This document shows positions 5,359 through 8,053 of a stretch of 8,053 nt of DNA, one piece after another. A program made the translations under genes and the position numbers. The stretch's first letter is position 1. The number at the start of each line of letters is the position of its first letter. Source of the DNA: an uncultured Pedobacter sp. (GTDB lineage Bacteria; Bacteroidota; Bacteroidia; Sphingobacteriales; Sphingobacteriaceae). The notes below the pieces were generated by a model. The model worked only from the letters and a program-made list of their open reading frames with translations. It was not told where the DNA came from and did not search any database. The DNA is taken from the NCBI GenBank assembly GCA_938008555.1, contig CALLKE010000136.1, positions 1 through 8,053 on the forward strand. Reading direction: 5' to 3'.

Positions 5359-5733
5359 GCAAGTCATTCTATCGCTTCAAATTTAGTTGAAGAGGAAAGT
5401 CCGGGCAACATAGAGCATCTTGCTTCCTAACGGGAAGGACTCATTGCAATGAGGCCGGAAAGTGCAACAGAAAATAACTACCTCTGCAATATGAGGAAAA
5501 GGTGAAAACGTGAGGTAAGAGCTCACGACGATGCATGGTGACATGTATGGTGGAAAACCCCAAGAGTTGAAAGACCAAATAGGTTCTGAATGTGGAGTGG
5601 CTCGCTCCCTCGTACTGCTTCGGCAATGCTAGTCAGGATGGGTAGGTCGTTTGATTGTATCAGCAATGGTACGACTAGATAAATGATAGAAGTTTCACCT
5701 TGGTGAAATACAGAACCCGGCTTATAGGCTTGC
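5359..5733 (+). ncRNA. rnpB: RNase P RNA (bacterial class A)
   Basis: The catalytic RNA that removes 5' leaders from pre-tRNAs together with the RnpA protein. Universal core elements are all present in order: GAGGAAAGTCCGGGC at 5392-5406, AGTGCAACAGAAA at 5461-5473, GAGGTAAGAGCTCACG at 5512-5527, GATAAATGATAGAAG from 5678, and ACAGAACCCGGCTTA at 5710-5724. The ends are set by helix P1, GCAAGTC (5359-5365) pairing with GGCTTGC (5727-5733), followed by a T5 run. Another local stem is CTTCAA/TTGAAG at 5375-5392. The length of about 375 nt is normal. It is transcribed from its own -7 box 6 bp upstream and ends before a hairpin terminator. A 61-codon ORF on the other strand within it is spurious. 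Confidence 0.96.
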
Positions 5734-5749
5734 TTTTTGTTTAGAATCT

Positions 5750-5784
5750 AAAATGCCCGATACTTTTAAAGTGCCGGGCATTTT
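5750..5784 (+). terminator. Bidirectional terminator between rnpB and the M1 peptidase gene
   Basis: AAAATGCCCG at 5750-5759 pairs with CGGGCATTTT at 5775-5784. Inside is a second short stem, ACTTT/AAAGT (5762-5772). A and T tails on both sides suit termination on either strand. It sits between convergent transcripts, 16 bp after rnpB and 8 bp after the peptidase stop. Confidence 0.88.
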
Positions 5785-5792
5785 ATGTTGGT

Positions 5793-7778
5793 TTATTTCG
5801 TCCAAACATCGTTGGTTGAATCGGAATCTGGAAAAACTAAATCTGGATCGGATGTTATTGAGGCGATTTCTTCTGTGGATGGATACATGAAAGTCCATTT
5901 AATGTTCCGTTCCCATATCTCAACAGGAAGTTTTACTCGATTTACTTTGCCACTTACTGTTTTTATTTCCAAAATAGAAGGCATTACCATTTTCTCTAGG
6001 TTCTCTACAGTAATAAGTGCTCCTTGTTTAGGATCATCTTTCACATATTTAACGCCCGTGACGGCTTGATCTAATTTCCAGTTATTATAAAACCAGCCAC
6101 GCCAAAACCAGTTTAAATTTTCGCCTGACACATTTTCTATCGTCCTAAAGAAATCGTCGGGAGTGGGATGTTTAAAGGCCCAGCGATTAATATATGTTTT
6201 AAAAGCTTTGTCGAAGCGCTCTTTCCCTAGAATCTGTTCTCGTAGCATGGTGAGCCCGACACTTGGTTTAAAGTAACAGAGTATTCCAATATTTTTTTCT
6301 CTCATATTATCTGGAGTGCTCATGATAGGTTCAAGAGCCTCATTGGTTAGTGCTTTAGAAGCGGCATGCATATTGATTGGCTTCTCACGATATTCACCAT
6401 TGTTAAATTCATCAGTAGAAAGTGTATTAATGAAAGTATTAAAGCCCTCATCCATCCATCCGTATAAACGTTCGTTGGAGCCAACAATCATTGGAAACCA
6501 GGTGTGACCAAACTCATGATCAGTTACACCCCACAGATCTTGTTTTTTGCTTTTGTATCCACAAAAAACAATTCCGGGATATTCCATACCGCGAACATTA
6601 GAAGCTACGTTGGTAGCTGCTGGATATGGAAACTCAAACCATTTTTTAGAGTAATGCTCAATTGCAGCCTTGGTATATTCTGTTGCACGAGTCCAGGCTT
6701 CATCACCTACACTTTCTGTCGGGTAAGCTGATATAGCGATTGATTTAGATTCGCTAGGTAAGTTTATTCTCGCAGCATCAATAATGAAAGATGCTGATGA
6801 GGCCCATGAGGCGTCACGGGCATTCTTGATAACGAAATGCCATGTTAATTCCTTTTTATTTGATGGCCTTGACGATGCCTTTGTGACTTCGTCTGCAGAA
6901 CGGATAACGATTGTTTTGTCACTCTGCTTAGCCGCATTCCAGCGCCTTAATTGATCGGTTGTGTATACGTCTTTGGGATTTAATAGTTCGCCAGAGCCGA
7001 CAACAATGTGATTGGCTGGTACTGTTATTTTAACGTCGAAATCTCCATAATCCAGGTAAAATTCACTTGGTCCAGTGTAGGGAATAGTATTCCATCCACT
7101 GATATCATCATACACACACATGCGTGGATACCATTGTGCTATGCAGAATATCTTGCCATTTTGGGTATCTAATATCCCCATACGGTCTGAGCCATAAATG
7201 GGGATGATAAATGAGTAATCTATTTTAAGCCTTAATTGTCCTCCTTGTGCGCGGATTGCAGAAGGCAGATAAATCTGCATGCGCGTATCCTCAGTAGTAA
7301 ACTCTAAATTTTTCTCCACATCCTTACCCTTCTCTTTTGCCAGCATTTTGATAGACTTTATCTTAAATCCAAGATCAGACTTTTGCCCACCTGATCCATT
7401 ACGGCTACCTGTTACTGGAATAATGGCTGTTCCTCTTGAATCTTGTTTGAAAAGGTTTTGGTCCAAGTCCATCCAAATAAAAGGCAATTTATCTGGGCTA
7501 TTATTGGTATAAGTCATTATTGCCGTTCCGGTGATTTCGTTATTCTTTTCATCGAGCTTCGCTGTCAGCTGATAATCGGCTCTATTTTGCCAATAGTGAG
7601 GTCCAGGCTGCCCACCTGCAGAGCGATATTCGTCGCCATTTTTTGTATAAAAGAGAGGAGCAAAAGCGTCGTGATAATTGTATTTACTTTGAGTAGTTGT
7701 TGAGATTGATTGTGCTTTAGAAGTATTAAGTGCCACCAATAAACTCAATGATAAACTAGTGATTGATATCAATTTCAT
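5793..7778 (-). CDS. Secreted M1-family zinc metallopeptidase (aminopeptidase-like)
   Basis: A 661-residue gluzincin related to aminopeptidase N and leukotriene A4 hydrolase. An N-terminal signal peptide (MK, then a hydrophobic core to about residue 17, with likely cleavage after SKA near 22) sends it to the periplasm or beyond. An N-terminal beta domain (about 65-350) precedes the catalytic domain. The zinc site is HEFGH at 421-425 with the third ligand Glu444 exactly 18 residues on (HExxH-x18-E). Glu422 is the catalytic base, and Tyr502 in CYFKPSVGL is a candidate transition-state tyrosine. The exopeptidase motif GAMEN is replaced by GMEYP at 397-401, a variant I associate with Bacteroidota M1 paralogues, so strict aminopeptidase activity is not assured. 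No C-terminal secretion (Por) domain is evident. It has its own promoter at 7807-7838 and ends at a shared terminator. Confidence 0.93.
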   Translation of the reverse strand: MKLISITSLSLSLLVALNTSKAQSISTTTQSKYNYHDAFAPLFYTKNGDEYRSAGGQPGPHYWQNRADYQLTAKLDEKNNEITGTAIMTYTNNSPDKLPFIWMDLDQNLFKQDSRGTAIIPVTGSRNGSGGQKSDLGFKIKSIKMLAKEKGKDVEKNLEFTTEDTRMQIYLPSAIRAQGGQLRLKIDYSFIIPIYGSDRMGILDTQNGKIFCIAQWYPRMCVYDDISGWNTIPYTGPSEFYLDYGDFDVKITVPANHIVVGSGELLNPKDVYTTDQLRRWNAAKQSDKTIVIRSADEVTKASSRPSNKKELTWHFVIKNARDASWASSASFIIDAARINLPSESKSIAISAYPTESVGDEAWTRATEYTKAAIEHYSKKWFEFPYPAATNVASNVRGMEYPGIVFCGYKSKKQDLWGVTDHEFGHTWFPMIVGSNERLYGWMDEGFNTFINTLSTDEFNNGEYREKPINMHAASKALTNEALEPIMSTPDNMREKNIGILCYFKPSVGLTMLREQILGKERFDKAFKTYINRWAFKHPTPDDFFRTIENVSGENLNWFWRGWFYNNWKLDQAVTGVKYVKDDPKQGALITVENLEKMVMPSILEIKTVSGKVNRVKLPVEIWERNIKWTFMYPSTEEIASITSDPDLVFPDSDSTNDVWTK

Positions 7779-7806
7779 GTTAGTTAATTTTTTTTGATCA
7801 AAATAG

Positions 7807-7838
7807 CAAATTTAGAGTCTGTTTAAATTTTATTCAAT
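7807..7838 (-). promoter_or_regulatory. M1 peptidase promoter (TTG-N20-TAAATTTG)
   Basis: On the minus strand, ATTG (complement of 7835-7838) lies 20 bp before TAAATTTG (complement of 7807-7814), close to the Bacteroidota consensus. The expected start near 7801 gives a leader of about 22 nt before the ATG at 7778. Confidence 0.65.
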
Positions 7839-7853
7839 AATAATTTTAGGGTG

Positions 7854-7873
7854 GATAATAGTGTCATATTATC
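7854..7873. repeat. Inverted repeat upstream of the M1 promoter
   Basis: GATAATA and TATTATC form a perfect 7-bp inverted repeat with a 6-nt spacer. It lies 15 bp upstream of the -33 element of the peptidase promoter, a position typical of activator sites. It is AT-rich, so chance cannot be excluded. Confidence 0.4.
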
Positions 7874-7909
7874 AGTAGCTCATGAGTCTTACAAAGGCCT
7901 TTATCATCA

Positions 7910-8053
7910 TCAAACCAAACAATATTTATAGTGTGATTTTAAAAACCAGCCTTTTTTGTTTGAGATATACCGAGTAATATACCGCTCATACATTAAATTT
8001 TTAGGTAGTGTATCTAAATGTATGATGACTCTTTTCAGGGATAAAAAAGTATG
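7910..8053 (-). CDS. Possible C-terminal fragment of an unidentified protein entering from the right edge
   Basis: One minus-strand frame is open from the edge for 47 codons to a TGA at 7910-7912. It contains LDTLPKNLMYERYITRY and ends KYCLV. The translation is rich in Lys and Tyr and matches no family I know. The other strand of the same stretch also offers an ATG at 8022 that is open to the edge, and an ATG at 8051-8053 with AGGG ten bases before it. These alternatives cannot all be real, and an open frame of this length has a fair likelihood of arising by chance in such AT-rich DNA. Confidence 0.15.
   Translation of the reverse strand, partial: HTFLSLKRVIIHLDTLPKNLMYERYITRYISNKKGWFLKSHYKYCLV
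7986..8025. repeat. Nested inverted repeats near the right edge
   Basis: TCATACATT at 7986-7994 is the exact complement of AATGTATGA at 8017-8025. Nested between and partly overlapping is TTTAGGTA-GTG-TATCTAAA at 8000-8018, symmetric at all but one pair. Just before it, ATATACCG occurs twice as a direct repeat 12 bp apart (7965-7972 and 7977-7984). The arrangement resembles an operator region for a gene beyond the right edge. Confidence 0.4.

Noticed and set aside
5441..5626. A 61-codon minus-strand ORF
   Set aside because: It lies inside rnpB, whose conserved core explains the sequence.
5785..6069. A 94-codon plus-strand ORF, plus further plus-strand ORFs at 6316-6507, 6504-6731 and 7279-7703
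   Set aside because: All are antisense to the M1 peptidase gene, which carries a signal peptide and an intact zinc site.
1..8053. CRISPR array, insertion sequence, prophage or toxin-antitoxin pair
   Set aside because: I saw no regularly spaced repeats, no transposase motifs or terminal repeats, and no small overlapping gene pair anywhere in the window.

Overview
This window reads as ordinary chromosome from a low-GC member of the Bacteroidota. The evidence is the protein families present and five promoters with the phylum's characteristic -7 box TAnnTTTG, three of them with a TTG or TTTG core 18-20 bp upstream. Shine-Dalgarno signals are weak at most starts. I see no mobile element, CRISPR array, prophage or obvious foreign island. 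I cannot place it below phylum level.

Layout. On the far left a minus-strand gene may begin at 37 and run off the edge. It has a strong SD and a 10-G tract directly before its start. A perfectly palindromic bidirectional terminator (140-169) follows tRNA-Arg(CCG), which lies 16 nt behind ychF (260-1360, minus). Next comes a half-size TSUP/TauE-SafE permease (minus), then about 400 bp of non-coding DNA holding the promoter of a LOG-family nucleotide hydrolase (2274-2981, plus). That gene ends at a strong terminator (2994-3038). A biotin carboxylase subunit (3144-4625) and riboflavin synthase (4678-5280) follow on the plus strand, 52 bp apart and perhaps co-transcribed. The RNase P RNA gene rnpB (5359-5733) comes next, with its own -7 box. 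A hairpin terminator (5750-5784) separates it from a convergent, secreted M1-family zinc metallopeptidase (5793-7778, minus). The last 275 bp hold that gene's promoter and several palindromes. They may also hold an edge-truncated gene, which I cannot identify.

How the genes work together. They are mainly housekeeping functions in translation and RNA processing (YchF, tRNA-Arg, RNase P), carboxylation (biotin carboxylase), flavin synthesis (RibE) and envelope proteolysis (M1), and they do not form one pathway. RNase P would process the tRNA-Arg transcript here. That tRNA has no encoded CCA, so a CCA-adding enzyme is needed.

The more interesting material is regulatory: the G10 tract inside a ribosome-binding region, a 20-bp dyad that almost exactly fills the LOG promoter spacer, a hairpin at the predicted 5' end of the ychF mRNA, and a nearly leaderless start for the TSUP gene. 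I found no convincing new multi-gene system.
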